The translations under genes were made by a program, and so were the position numbers. This document shows positions 55,040 through 63,258 of a stretch of DNA of 64,000 bases, in pieces. Source of the stretch: Corynebacterium uropygiale (GTDB lineage Bacteria > Actinomycetota > Actinomycetes > Mycobacteriales > Mycobacteriaceae). The stretch is from the NCBI RefSeq assembly GCF_021568315.1, contig NZ_JAKGSI010000001.1, positions 248,001 through 312,000 of the forward strand, read 5' to 3'. Below the pieces are notes generated by a model. It was not told where the DNA came from, made no database searches, and saw only the letters and a program-made list of their open reading frames with translations. The first letter of the stretch is position 1; the number at the start of each line of letters is the position of its first letter.

Positions 55040-56101
55040 ATGAACAACGGCCCAACTGGCCCCATCCCCCATCGCCGTCGACAGGTCGACTCTGCCGACC
55101 AGCTAGGCGCCATGACGGTGTCCACCGTGGACCTGGGGGATGCGGATCTCAATGCGGCCATCCGCGAGGGGATGGAGCAGGTGGAGCGTACCCTCCGGGA
55201 GGAGCTCTCCCGCGGAGAGGATTTCCTCGTGGACAAGGTGCTCCACTTGGTGCAGGCCGGGGGGAAGCGTTTCCGCCCGATGTTTGCGCTCCTGGCGGCC
55301 CAGTATGGGCAGCGTCCCCAGGCGCCGGAGGTGGTGCAGGCGGCTGCCGTCGTGGAGATTGTCCACCTGGCTACCCTGTATCACGATGACGTCATGGATG
55401 AGGCGGAGCGGCGCCGTGGGGTGGCCTCCGCGAATTCTCGCTGGAACAACTCGGTGGCGATCCTCGCGGGGGACATTCTCCTCGCCCACGCCTCCGGGAT
55501 CATGGCGCTCCTCGGCACGGAGACGGTCAAGCACTTCTCGGAGACCTTCGCGGAGCTCGTGACCGGCCAGATGCGGGAGACCATCGGCGCGGAGGATCGC
55601 GATCCCGTCGAGCACTACCTCACCGTCATCCGCGAGAAGACCGGCGTTCTCATTGCCTCCGCGGGCTATTTGGGTGCGTACCACTCTGGTGCCGACGACG
55701 CCACCGTGGCGGCCCTCCAGCGTTTCGGGCAGAACATCGGGATGGTGTTCCAGATCGTGGATGACATCATCGATATCTTCTCCGATCCCGAGGTCTCTGG
55801 GAAGACCCCGGGCACGGACCTCCGGGAGGGGGTCTTTACCCTGCCGGTGCTCTATGCCCTCCGCGAAGAGAGCGAGGTCGGGGATCGGCTGCGCGAGCTG
55901 CTCGTCGGGCCCATCGAGGATGAGGACACTCTCGCGGAGGTTCTCGACCTCCTGCACCGCAGCAGCGGGCGCCAGCGGGCGCTCGAGGACGTGCACCGCT
56001 ACCTCGCGGAGGCGGAGAAGCAGCTCGACCAGCTGCCGGACAATGCGGTGACCCGGGCGCTGCGCTCGCTGGGCGAGTACAGCGCGCGCCGCGCCGGCTA
56101 G
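55040..56101 (+). CDS. Polyprenyl diphosphate synthase
   Basis: A trans-prenyltransferase of 353 residues that builds the long isoprenoid tail, probably for menaquinone. The first Asp-rich motif is DDVMDEAERRRG (about residues 117-128) and the second is DDIID in QIVDDIIDIFSD, so the catalytic metal sites are complete. GGKRFRPMF holds the IPP-binding Lys/Arg. Chain length cannot be set with certainty; the residues before the first motif (TLYH) are small and fit a long-chain product. ATG 55040 has AAGGA about 11 bases upstream; an in-frame ATG at 55112 is less likely. The same pair order exists as Rv0561c-Rv0562. Confidence 0.92.
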   Translation: MNNGPTGPIPHRRRQVDSADQLGAMTVSTVDLGDADLNAAIREGMEQVERTLREELSRGEDFLVDKVLHLVQAGGKRFRPMFALLAAQYGQRPQAPEVVQAAAVVEIVHLATLYHDDVMDEAERRRGVASANSRWNNSVAILAGDILLAHASGIMALLGTETVKHFSETFAELVTGQMRETIGAEDRDPVEHYLTVIREKTGVLIASAGYLGAYHSGADDATVAALQRFGQNIGMVFQIVDDIIDIFSDPEVSGKTPGTDLREGVFTLPVLYALREESEVGDRLRELLVGPIEDEDTLAEVLDLLHRSSGRQRALEDVHRYLAEAEKQLDQLPDNAVTRALRSLGEYSARRAG

Positions 56102-56217
56102 GTGAACGCGCGGGGTGCGGGTGTCTGTGAGCGCGCCATTTCCCGGCGCTGAACTGGCGATTTGCTTTGGTCCCGGGGTGGCGTAGTAAAGTCTCTACCT
56201 GCACCGCTTGAGTGCTT

Positions 56218-56299
56218 GCCAGCTTACCCAAGTGGCCAAAGGGAGCTGACTGTAAATCAGCCGGCATTGCCTTCGGAGGTTCGAATCCTTCAGCTGGCA
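56218..56299 (+). tRNA. tRNA-Tyr (GTA)
   Basis: An 82-base class II tRNA with a long variable arm. The acceptor stem pairs GCCAGCT with AGCTGGC, followed by discriminator A; the anticodon loop CTGTAAA gives GTA between stem arms CTGA and TCAG, and the T arm has GGTTCGAATCC. CCA is not encoded. A terminator follows at 56313. Confidence 0.95.
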
Positions 56300-56312
56300 C
56301 TCCTCCTTTCGC

Positions 56313-56355
56313 AGCAACCCCGTCGTGAAGAGTCACGGCGGGGTTGCTGTTTGTG
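56313..56355 (+). terminator. Terminator after tRNA-Tyr
   Basis: AGCAACCCCG pairs with CGGGGTTGCT, and the inner TCGTG with CACGG in part, around a small loop, followed by GTTTGTG. A long GC-rich stem that ends the tRNA transcript. Confidence 0.7.
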
Positions 56356-56446
56356 TATCTATGCCCGGCGCGGGGGCGGGGCTGGCCAGCGCACGGGGGC
56401 AGGGCAGAGCAGGGTAGGGTGGCCCTCCACCATCTCCGAAAAGTCT

Positions 56447-56475
56447 AGGCAAAAGATTAGGTTCTTCTTGCCTTT
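56447..56475 (+). promoter_or_regulatory. Inverted repeat overlapping a DtxR-like box upstream of the ECF operon
   Basis: AGGCAAAAGA (56447-56456) is inverse to TCTT-C-TTGCCT (56463-56473) around TTAGGT. The stretch 56457-56475 also matches about 12 of 19 positions of the DtxR iron-regulator consensus, including the AGG and CCT outer halves. It lies at the expected -35 position for a GATAAT -10 near 56484. Either reading makes it a candidate operator; neither is proven. Confidence 0.4.
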
Positions 56476-56534
56476 CTGGGGGCGATAATCCTACGATAAA
56501 GAATGCCAAAACCTTTAATTTTTCAGGAGTCTCC

Positions 56535-57182
56535 ATGTCTCATGCTGAGCAACCGTCCTCGGCCTCCGATGCCCCCACGGCCCCCAAGGCCCGCGCCCCG
56601 AAGGGTGCCCCGCGTTCCTCCTCCCGTTCGCGCCTCGCGGATTCGGTGCTCGGAACCCGGAACCTCATGACTGTGGCCGCGATCGCCGTGGTGGGAGCCA
56701 TCATCGTCGTTCCGATGACCTGGCTGTCCATGTCCTTCACTCTCGGCACGGGGAACCTGCTCTTCCTCGTCGCTCTCATGGGGATCTGGGTGATCCCCTA
56801 TGCACTGCCCATTTCGGTGGTGCCGCGCCCGGGCGCCAGCGTGGTGGCGGGCTTCATCATCGGTGTCATCACCATGATCACGACTCCGGTGGGCCCCTCC
56901 GGCATCCTCGGCAGTGTCCTGGGTGCCCTCTTCGTGGAGATTGGCTACCTGATCTTCCTCTACCGGCGCATGAATGAGCGGGTCCTCTTCCTCGGCTGCG
57001 CCGTCTTCGGCCTCCTCAACGGCCTGTTGTACATCTTCGGCATGTTCACCGGCGTGTCGGGCACGACCAAACTGCTTGCCTGCATCATCTCCATCGCCTC
57101 CTCCCTGGTCGGCGGCGTGATCGTCATGTTCATCACCAGGGCGCTGCACCGTGCGGGTGTCGGCATCCCGCCGCGCCGATGA
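56535..57182 (+). CDS. ECF transporter S component
   Basis: A 215-residue integral membrane protein that would be the substrate-binding (S) unit of an energy-coupling factor transporter. A polar 35-residue N-terminus is followed by about six hydrophobic helices, with LLFLVALMGIWVIPYALPISVVPRPGASV split by short polar turns. The overall pattern resembles YkoE-type S components for thiamine precursors, but no TPP riboswitch is found upstream, so the substrate remains open. A Shine-Dalgarno CAGGAG precedes the ATG. The stop overlaps the start of the A-A-T gene (ATGA). Confidence 0.8.
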   Translation: MSHAEQPSSASDAPTAPKARAPKGAPRSSSRSRLADSVLGTRNLMTVAAIAVVGAIIVVPMTWLSMSFTLGTGNLLFLVALMGIWVIPYALPISVVPRPGASVVAGFIIGVITMITTPVGPSGILGSVLGALFVEIGYLIFLYRRMNERVLFLGCAVFGLLNGLLYIFGMFTGVSGTTKLLACIISIASSLVGGVIVMFITRALHRAGVGIPPRR

Positions 57183-59365
57183 GCACCCCGACCCCGCCGC
57201 TCGCCCAGCTCGAGGACCTCAGCGTCCTCTATGATGGCGCCCCGGCGCCGGTCCTCGATGGGCTGAGCCTCGAGCAATTCGATGGCCAGGTGACAGCCGT
57301 CGTCGGCCCCTCCGGCTGCGGCAAGAGCACGCTGCTGCACACCGTGTGCGGCATCATCCCGCATTCCATCCCGGCCCGCTATTATGGGTCGGCACGCCTG
57401 CTGGGGGAGGAGGTGGCCGACGCCTCCGCCGCGCACATCGCCCAGGCGGTGGCAGTGGTGACCCAGGACCCGGATTCGGCGATCGTCACCACGAGCCTTT
57501 ACCGCGAGGTCGCCTTCCCTCTCCAAAACCTGCGCGTCCCGGCGGAGGAGATCCCGCCGCGCGTCGAGGAGGCGCTGCGCACCGTCGGCCTGTGGGAGCG
57601 GCACGAGGAGGACCCGGCCCGCCTCTCCGGCGGCCAGCGCCAGCGGCTGCAGATTGCCGTGGCCCTTGCGATGCGCCCGCGCCTCCTCGTCCTCGACGAG
57701 CCCACCTCCATGATCGACCCCGCCGCCCGCGAGGAGATCGCCGCACTCCTGCGCTCCTCCCTCACGGAGGAACGAGGCGTGCTCCTCATCGAGCATGATC
57801 TCCGCCCCGTCTGGGACATCATTGACCGCATCCTCCTTCTCGACGACGCCGGCCGCGTCCTCGCCCTCGGCCCCCGGGAGGAGGTCGTGGCGCAGTTCCC
57901 GCAGGTGCGCCCAGCACCCCAGGAGGGAGGGGAAATCTTCCGCCCGCACGGGCAGATCCGCTTCTACCGTCGCGAGGGTGAGGGGCCGCTGACAGCGGTC
58001 CCCGCGCTCGAGGACCCGGATCCCATCCTCCGCCTCGAGGAGTTCGGCCTGTCCGGCCGCGGCTGCCCGGTGAGCGCCGCGCTGGGACGGGGCGAACTCG
58101 TGGCGCTGGTGGGGCCCAACGGGAGCGGGAAGACCACGCTGCTCGAGGCCATCGCGGGCGTGCAGCCCCGGGCGCGGGGGCGTGCCTTCCACGATGGGAA
58201 GGAGCTGCGCCGCGGGAGCATCGGGGCGGGCTTTGTCCACCAGAATCCCTGGCACCAGTTCGTGTCTACGAGCGTCCGGAAGGAGCTCGAGGTCGGCTCT
58301 GCGGCGGGGGAGGGCGTCGAGACCCTCCTGGAGGAGATTGGTCTCGCCGCCCACGCGGAGCGCCACCCCATGACGCTGTCAGGCGGGCAGGCGCGGCGGC
58401 TCTCGGTGGCCACCATGCACGACTCTCCGCACGAGGTGCTCTGCCTCGACGAACCGACCTACGGCCAGGACCCTGCGAACATCCGACGCCTCGTAGCGCT
58501 CATCGAGCAGCTGCGCGCCCGGGGGCACACGGTCATCGTGGCCACCCATGACGTCGACTTCGTCCTCCACCACGCCAGCCGCGTTATCGCGCTGCCGGAG
58601 CGGCAGAGAGCGGAGGAAGAGCCCGCGGGGCCCGAGCCGCGGCCCCCACACACGCGCCGCCGCCTCGGCCTCTTCGAGCGCCTCTACCCGCTCACCCTCT
58701 TCGCGGGCATCCTCCCGGTCTTCGTGCTCATTTTCTTCTGGCGCCTGCAGACCTTCCACCTCGCGGTGATGGTGGCGTGCTCGGTGGGTTGCGTTGTGAG
58801 CCTCGCCCCGTGGCGCCGGATCCTCGGCTGCCTGGCGGCGATCTGGGGGATCTGGGCCATCCTCCTGTTCAGCGCGGGGCATGTCATCGCGGAGTATCAA
58901 TCGCCCGTCAACAACGCATTGATGGACCCGTACTTAGTCGCGGCGCTCATTGCGCTCGTGCTGGTCTCGGGGATCGGGACGAGCCCCCACCGCATGCTCT
59001 CGGCGCTCGTTGATGACCTCCACGTCCCCTATCGCCTGGCCTCGGCGGGCGTGGCGGCGCTCGACTTCATGCCGCGCTTCCGCCGCGAGTTCGCCACCCT
59101 CCGGCGTTCCCGACGCCTCCGCGGGATCGGCCTAAGCTGGGGCGTGGCGGCGCCCGTGTACCGCTGGTGCTCCTCCTTCGTCCCGCTGTGCATCATCGCC
59201 GTGCGCCACGCGGAGAAGGTGGCCATGAGCATGGACACCCGGGCCTTCGGGGCTTTCCCGACGCGCACATCCATCGACCCCACAGCCTGGCGGTGGTGGG
59301 ATACGGTGTTGCTCGTTGCGCTGTGGGTAGTTGGTGCCGTGGGGTGGTGGATTTACCTATCCTGA
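57179..59365 (+). CDS. ECF transporter energy-coupling module: two ABC ATPases fused to T component
   Basis: A 728-residue fusion. ABC domain 1 (about residues 5-245) has Walker A GPSGCGKST (43-51), signature LSGGQRQRL and Walker B LLVLDEPTS. ABC domain 2 (about 280-485) has Walker A GPNGSGKTT (about 312-320), signature LSGGQARRL and Walker B LCLDEPTYG. Residues 500-728 are an EcfT-like membrane part with about five hydrophobic helices and the coupling motif ARRSRRLRG-like stretch LRRSRRLRGIG. With the adjacent S component, it forms a complete importer from two genes. In B. subtilis ykoD and ykoC the ATPase pair and T component are separate genes. Confidence 0.88.
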   Translation: MSTPTPPLAQLEDLSVLYDGAPAPVLDGLSLEQFDGQVTAVVGPSGCGKSTLLHTVCGIIPHSIPARYYGSARLLGEEVADASAAHIAQAVAVVTQDPDSAIVTTSLYREVAFPLQNLRVPAEEIPPRVEEALRTVGLWERHEEDPARLSGGQRQRLQIAVALAMRPRLLVLDEPTSMIDPAAREEIAALLRSSLTEERGVLLIEHDLRPVWDIIDRILLLDDAGRVLALGPREEVVAQFPQVRPAPQEGGEIFRPHGQIRFYRREGEGPLTAVPALEDPDPILRLEEFGLSGRGCPVSAALGRGELVALVGPNGSGKTTLLEAIAGVQPRARGRAFHDGKELRRGSIGAGFVHQNPWHQFVSTSVRKELEVGSAAGEGVETLLEEIGLAAHAERHPMTLSGGQARRLSVATMHDSPHEVLCLDEPTYGQDPANIRRLVALIEQLRARGHTVIVATHDVDFVLHHASRVIALPERQRAEEEPAGPEPRPPHTRRRLGLFERLYPLTLFAGILPVFVLIFFWRLQTFHLAVMVACSVGCVVSLAPWRRILGCLAAIWGIWAILLFSAGHVIAEYQSPVNNALMDPYLVAALIALVLVSGIGTSPHRMLSALVDDLHVPYRLASAGVAALDFMPRFRREFATLRRSRRLRGIGLSWGVAAPVYRWCSSFVPLCIIAVRHAEKVAMSMDTRAFGAFPTRTSIDPTAWRWWDTVLLVALWVVGAVGWWIYLS

Positions 59366-59460
59366 CCAGTGGGTTTGTGTTTCTTCCACTCTTCGGGTTA
59401 ATCTTTGCAAGGCTTCAACGGAAGCGGTTCGGTATTTCCACCAACCTCATCCGAAGCCGT

Positions 59461-59533
59461 GCCCCCTTAGCTCAGTCGGCAGAGCGTTTCCATGGTAAGG
59501 AAAAGGTCAACAGTTCGATTCTGTTAGGGGGCT
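59461..59533 (+). tRNA. tRNA-Thr (GGT)
   Basis: A 73-base tRNA. Acceptor GCCCCCT pairs with AGGGGGC; the anticodon stem TTTCC/GGAAA encloses ATGGTAA with anticodon GGT; the T arm has GTTCGATTC. Discriminator T; CCA is not encoded. It is the first of three tRNA genes before secE. Confidence 0.95.
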
Positions 59534-59569
59534 CTGTTGTTTGTCTCACCTCGGGTGGGCAGGCATCGT

Positions 59570-59646
59570 GGCGGTGTAGCTCAGTTGGTGAGAGCGCACG
59601 ACTCATAATCGTGAGGTCGAGAGTTCGAATCTCTCCATCGCTACCA
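59570..59646 (+). tRNA. tRNA-Met (CAT), elongator
   Basis: Acceptor GGCGGTG pairs with CATCGCT through two G:U pairs, one of them at the terminal 1:72 position. The anticodon stem CACGA/TCGTG around CTCATAA gives CAT. The stem lacks the three G:C pairs of initiator tRNA, so it is the elongator type. CCA is encoded (59644-59646). Confidence 0.93.
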
Positions 59647-59852
59647 CGTGGAAACCGGCGGACAGTGTCCGCCGGTTTTGTTGTGCGCCGGCCCACTCCC
59701 GCGCCGGGGGAGCGCAGGGCGCGCCGGGGTGAGGAGCGCGGGGCGGGCGTCGAGAACCATCCGCAGTCCCATATTTTCCCCTCCTGGCCTGCACATTTCC
59801 TCTTTCCTTGAGGAGCGTGCTAGGGTGGCGAGTGCTGTTCCTAAGGCAGCGA

Positions 59853-59925
<73 letters not shown>

Positions 59926-59956
59926 CAAAATGTCGCCAGCAGTCCGGAGGAATCAC

Positions 59957-60283
59957 GTGAGTGAGAAGCAGCCCGCTAGCACGGGGAGCGCGCGCCCTAC
60001 CGGCAAGCGCCAGCTGGCTGGAGTGTCCACCACGTCGGTCTCGGCAACTGCGGCTGCCACGCCCGCTGCGGCGCGGAAGAATCCCGATGAGAAGCCCGGC
60101 GGAGGGGTCGCCGCCTTCTTCCCGGAAGTGGTGGCGGAAATGCGCAAGGTCGTGTGGCCCACGGCCAAGCAGATGGTGATCTACACCCTCGTGGTCTTCG
60201 CGTTTCTCATCATCATGATTGCGCTGACCTCGGGCGTCGACGCCCTGGCCCGCACCGGAGTTGAGTTCGTCCTCGGCTCTTAG
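59957..60283 (+). CDS. secE: Preprotein translocase subunit SecE
   Basis: SecE clamps the SecY channel in the cytoplasmic membrane. The 108-residue protein has a long Ala/Thr/Pro-rich N-terminal tail (about 50 residues) before the conserved amphipathic helix FFPEVVAEMRKVVWPT and one transmembrane helix (about 76-96). GTG 59957 is preferred, with CGGAGGA at five bases; ATG 59930 in frame would add nine residues and begin within a few bases of the tRNA-Trp end. It is followed by nusG, as in nearly all bacteria. Confidence 0.93.
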   Translation: MSEKQPASTGSARPTGKRQLAGVSTTSVSATAAATPAAARKNPDEKPGGGVAAFFPEVVAEMRKVVWPTAKQMVIYTLVVFAFLIIMIALTSGVDALARTGVEFVLGS

Positions 60284-60309
60284 CTACACTTTCTTCTAGT
60301 ACTTCACAT

Positions 60310-60334
60310 CCCGCCGAGGCCTTGGCCCGGCGGG
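60310..60334 (+). other. Hairpin between secE and nusG
   Basis: CCCGCCG pairs with CGGCGGG around an 11-base loop that can itself pair as GGCC/GGCC, 22 bases before the nusG start. No T-run follows, so an mRNA-processing or translational role is as likely as termination. Confidence 0.35.
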
Positions 60335-60355
60335 ATTAATCAATGGAGATCAAGG

Positions 60356-61102
60356 ATGAGTGACGAAAATTTGAACTCGACGGAGGCCGTCGAGGAGCAG
60401 CCGGTCCAGGAGGCCGACGCCGCCGCCGCGCTCGGCGCGGAACCAGAGGTGGACCCGGACGCGGAGTACCGCGCCCGCCTGCGTCGATTCACCCGGGAAC
60501 TGAAGAAGAAGCCGGGCTCCTGGTACATCGTGCAGACCTACTCCGGCTATGAGAACAAGGTGAAGACCAACCTGGACATGCGTGCCCAGACCCTCGAGGT
60601 GGAGGACTCCATCTACGAGGTGGTCGTTCCCATCGAGCAGGTCATTGAGATCAAGGACGGCAAGCGCAAGCCGGTGAAGCGGAAGCTGCTGCCCGGCTAT
60701 GTGCTGGTCCGCATGGACATTAATGACCGCTCCTGGTCGGTGGTGCGCGACACCCCGGGTGTGACCTCCTTCGTCGGTAACGAGGGCAACGCCACCCCGG
60801 TGAAGCACCGTGACGTCGCCAAGTTCCTCATGCCCTCCCAGACGGACGAGTCCGAGCAGCCCGTCGTCAATGAGGAAGGCGAGCAGGTTGTGGCCATGCC
60901 GGAGGAGAAGGCCCAGCCGAAGCAGCAGATCGACTTCGAGGTGGGCGAGGCCGTCACCATCCTCACCGGCGCGCTGGCCTCCGTCTCCGCGACGATTTCC
61001 GAGATCGACCCGGAGACCGGCAAGATCCAGGCGCTCGTGAGCATCTTCGGCCGCGAGACCCCCGTCGAGCTCACCGCGGACCAGGTGGAGAAGATCACCT
61101 AG
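60356..61102 (+). CDS. nusG: Transcription termination/antitermination protein NusG
   Basis: NusG binds RNA polymerase and couples it to Rho or the ribosome. The 248-residue protein has an acidic N-terminal extension of about 50 residues, typical of actinobacteria, then the NGN domain from [18 protein letters not shown], with [10 protein letters not shown], and the C-terminal KOW domain reading [20 protein letters not shown] and ending near [10 protein letters not shown]. The ATG follows GGAG. A strong terminator ends the transcript at 61126. Confidence 0.96.
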   Translation: MSDENLNSTEAVEEQPVQEADAAAALGAEPEVDPDAEYRARLRRFTRELKKKPGSWYIVQTYSGYENKVKTNLDMRAQTLEVEDSIYEVVVPIEQVIEIKDGKRKPVKRKLLPGYVLVRMDINDRSWSVVRDTPGVTSFVGNEGNATPVKHRDVAKFLMPSQTDESEQPVVNEEGEQVVAMPEEKAQPKQQIDFEVGEAVTILTGALASVSATISEIDPETGKIQALVSIFGRETPVELTADQVEKIT

Positions 61103-61125
61103 GGCCCCTCGGGCAGCTTGGGAGA

Positions 61126-61155
61126 AACACAGTACCGTGTGGTACTGTGTTTTTT
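61126..61155 (+). terminator. Terminator between nusG and rplK
   Basis: AACACAGTACC pairs with GGTACTGTGTT around the loop GTGT, followed by a run of T to 61155. A textbook intrinsic terminator that separates secE-nusG from rplK-rplA. The 139 bases from here to rplK hold GC-rich pairs such as GGGCG/CGCCC near 61240-61270, but no L1-binding leader can be assigned with confidence. Confidence 0.9.
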
Positions 61156-61294
61156 CGTGTGTCTGACCCGGTTGCGGCCGGAAGAGGACACCAGACACTG
61201 AACGTCTCCCCGGTGGCCGGGGTAGCTCCGGCATCCGGACGGGCGTGGCAAGCATCGTGGCTGCGCCCGGTATCAAGGGAAATGAGGTAATTCG

Positions 61295-61729
61295 ATGGCC
61301 CCCAAGAAGAAGAAGGTTACCGGCTTCATCAAGCTGCAGATCGAGGCTGGCGCTGCCAACCCGGCTCCGCCCGTCGGCCCGGCTCTCGGTGCCCACGGCG
61401 TGAACATCATGGACTTCTGTAAGCAGTACAACGCTGCGACGGAGTCCCAGCGCGGCAACGTCGTGCCGGTCGAGATCACCGTCTACGAAGACCGTAGCTT
61501 CTCCTTCGTGCTGAAGACGCCGCCCGCCGCCAAGCTGCTGCTCAAGGCCGCTGGCCTGCAGAAGGGCTCCGGCGTTCCGCACACCCAGAAGGTCGGCTCC
61601 GTCACCATGGATCAGGTCAAGGAGATCGCCAACACCAAGATGCCGGACCTCAACGCCCGTGACATCGACGCCGCCTGCAAGATCATCGCGGGTACCGCCC
61701 GCTCCATGGGCATCACCGTCCAGGAGTAA
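61295..61729 (+). CDS. rplK: 50S ribosomal protein L11
   Basis: L11 binds 23S rRNA in the GTPase centre and is needed for the RelA-dependent stringent response. The 144-residue protein has the usual start [16 protein letters not shown], the Pro pair [20 protein letters not shown] in two pieces and the C-terminal rRNA-binding [23 protein letters not shown] in pieces. Codon use is strongly biased, as for highly expressed genes. Shine-Dalgarno AATGAGG. rplA follows after 92 bases containing a small hairpin GGGGC/GCCCC. Confidence 0.98.
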   Translation: MAPKKKKVTGFIKLQIEAGAANPAPPVGPALGAHGVNIMDFCKQYNAATESQRGNVVPVEITVYEDRSFSFVLKTPPAAKLLLKAAGLQKGSGVPHTQKVGSVTMDQVKEIANTKMPDLNARDIDAACKIIAGTARSMGITVQE

Positions 61730-61821
61730 TCGGGGCGTTGCCCCTCGTGGGAGGGCCAGCTTCGGCCCGGACCACACAAGAATCCTTTTCACCACCCTTC
61801 GAGAGTGAGGACTCTTCTTTC

Positions 61822-62532
61822 ATGAGCAAGAAATCTAAGGCCTACCGCGCCGCCGCCGAGCGCATCGATGCCGGCCGTCTCTACAGCCCCCTCGAGGCCG
61901 TCAAGCTGGCCTCCGAGACCTCGTCCAAGAACTACGACGCCACCATCGACGTCGCCATCCGCCTGGGTGTGGATCCGCGGAAGGCTGACCAGCTGGTCCG
62001 CGGCACCGTCTCCCTGCCGAACGGCACGGGTAAGGAAGTCCGCGTCGCCGTGTTCGCCGCTGGCGAGAAGGCCACCGAGGCGGAAGAGGCGGGCGCTGAC
62101 ATCGTCGGCACCGAGGAGCTGATCGAGCAGATCACCGCCGGCACCCTCGACTTCGACGTCGCCATCGCCACCCCGGACCAGATGGCCAAGGTCGGCCGCG
62201 TGGCCCGCGTCCTCGGCCCCCGTGGCCTCATGCCGAACCCGAAGACCGGCACCGTGACCACCGACGTCGCCAAGGCGATCAAGGAAGTCAAGGGCGGCAA
62301 GATCTCCTTCCGCGTTGACCGCGCTGCCAACCTCCACGCCGGCATCGGCAAGGCCTCCTTCGAGCCGAAGGCCCTCGCGGAGAACTACGGCGCCCTCATC
62401 GAGGAGCTCCTCCGCCTCAAGCCGACCTCGTCCAAGGGCATCTACCTGAAGAAGATCACGGTCGCCTCCACGACGGGCCCGGGCATCCCGGTTGACCCCT
62501 CCGTGGTGAAGAACTTCGCCGCTGAGGCCTAA
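61822..62532 (+). CDS. rplA: 50S ribosomal protein L1
   Basis: L1 forms the mobile stalk of the 50S subunit near the E site and can repress its own operon mRNA. The 236-residue protein has the family blocks [20 protein letters not shown] in pieces, [15 protein letters not shown], and the L1 signature [23 protein letters not shown] in pieces. ATG 61822 starts MSKKSKAYR, the normal actinobacterial start; the longer open frame upstream covers the intergenic region. It is the last gene of the rplK-rplA pair here. Confidence 0.98.
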   Translation: MSKKSKAYRAAAERIDAGRLYSPLEAVKLASETSSKNYDATIDVAIRLGVDPRKADQLVRGTVSLPNGTGKEVRVAVFAAGEKATEAEEAGADIVGTEELIEQITAGTLDFDVAIATPDQMAKVGRVARVLGPRGLMPNPKTGTVTTDVAKAIKEVKGGKISFRVDRAANLHAGIGKASFEPKALAENYGALIEELLRLKPTSSKGIYLKKITVASTTGPGIPVDPSVVKNFAAEA

Positions 62533-62584
62533 GACCCCGCGTCGAAGGCCTCCGGCCCGGGCCACCCGCCCGGACGGTTCTACT

Positions 62585-62850
62585 TCAGCCCCCGAGCTGC
62601 GAGTCCTCTCGCCTCGGGGGCTGTGTGCTGCCCAGCTCCTGATTGGAGCGCCCCCACCGGGCCATCTGATCGATGATGGGGCGCAGGCTCTGCCCCAGCT
62701 CCGTGAGCTCATATTCCACGCGCGGGGGCACCTCGGGGTAGTAGTGCCGGGTGAGGAGGCCGTCCTCCTCCATGCTGCGAAGGTTCGACGTGAGGACCTT
62801 CGCGCTGATGCTCCCGATGGAGGATTTGAGCCCGCTGAAGCGCCGCGGGC
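62585..62850 (-). pseudogene. HxlR-family regulator, N-terminal half deleted
   Basis: The - strand reads a clear C-terminal half of an HxlR winged-helix repressor: RFSGLKSSIGSISAKVLTSN, LRSMEEDGLLTRHYYPEVPP, RVEYELTELGQSLRPI and WG. The first about 40-50 residues of the family, with the redox- or ligand-sensing Cys near the N-terminus and the GGKW core, are missing. Beyond 62850 the frame runs on, but the residues belong to another gene read antisense. The start is gone, so no regulator is expected. The break coincides with the beheaded oxidoreductase on the other strand. Confidence 0.75.
62587..62622. terminator. Hairpin at the 3' end of the rplA transcript
   Basis: AGCCCCCGAG pairs with CTCGGGGGCT around a 16-base loop. 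It lies 55 bases beyond rplA and within the last codons of the HxlR remnant. No T-run follows; it may end rplA transcription or serve both strands. Confidence 0.5.
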
Positions 62851-63083
62851 TCGTCCTCATCCGCGAGGCGAAGGACCTGGACTGGACGTACATCAGCCCG
62901 GCCGCCGACTTCCAGCCGGATTCCCCCGCCACCGGGCGCTACGTCGTCGCGGGGGAGGAGTTCACGACCAACGAGAAGGGCGAGTCCTTCATCAGCTACG
63001 CGGATTATGCGAGCGCCCTCCTCGACGAGCTCGAATCCCACGCCCACCCCATCCAGCGCATCAGCGTGTACACGGCGTCCTAG
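62850..63083 (+). pseudogene. NAD(P)-dependent oxidoreductase, C-terminal remnant
   Basis: The + strand from about 62850 reads the C-terminal third of an NmrA/SDR-type NAD(P)-binding protein (YwnB-like): LIREAKDLDWTYISPAADF, TGRYVVAGEEF, ISYADYASALLDELES and QRISVYTAS, ending at TAG 63081-63083. The Rossmann nucleotide-binding half, normally about 130 residues, is absent, and no start with a ribosome-binding site is seen. HxlR regulators are often divergent from such oxidoreductases, so both remnants fit one internal deletion of the shared promoter region and both 5' ends. Confidence 0.75.
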
Positions 63084-63148
63084 GGGGCGCCAAGCAGCAG
63101 GAAGGCCCGGGCCCCCGCCCGCCGCCCGTGCTGTGAAATCTGTCCTAG

Positions 63149-63191
63149 CCACCGCGGCGCGATGTCAAAGCTCACATTCGCGCCGCGGTGG
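63149..63191. repeat. 17-bp inverted repeat
   Basis: CCACCGCGGCGCGATGT (63149-63165) is repeated inverted at 63174-63191 with one extra T, around the loop CAAAGCTC. It sits 68 bases before the LTA-synthase-like start. No T-run follows on either strand, so it is either a weak terminator, a large operator or an mRNA structural element. The rest of the 63084-63258 gap holds a possible -10 (CATATAT, about 63196-63202). Confidence 0.6.
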
Positions 63192-63258
63192 TGTACATAT
63201 ATGAGGGGCTCGGACAACCCCGTCGCGAGCCATAGATTCTTGGACAGAAAGTCATCAC

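Noticed and set aside
56356-56534. TPP or other vitamin riboswitch upstream of the ECF transporter
   Set aside because: No CUGAGA/ACCUGAUC-type conserved core or other known aptamer pattern could be found in this leader.
61156-61294. L1-binding autoregulatory leader before rplK
   Set aside because: GC-rich pairing is present, but the sequence lacks a clear copy of the known L1 target, so it was not annotated.
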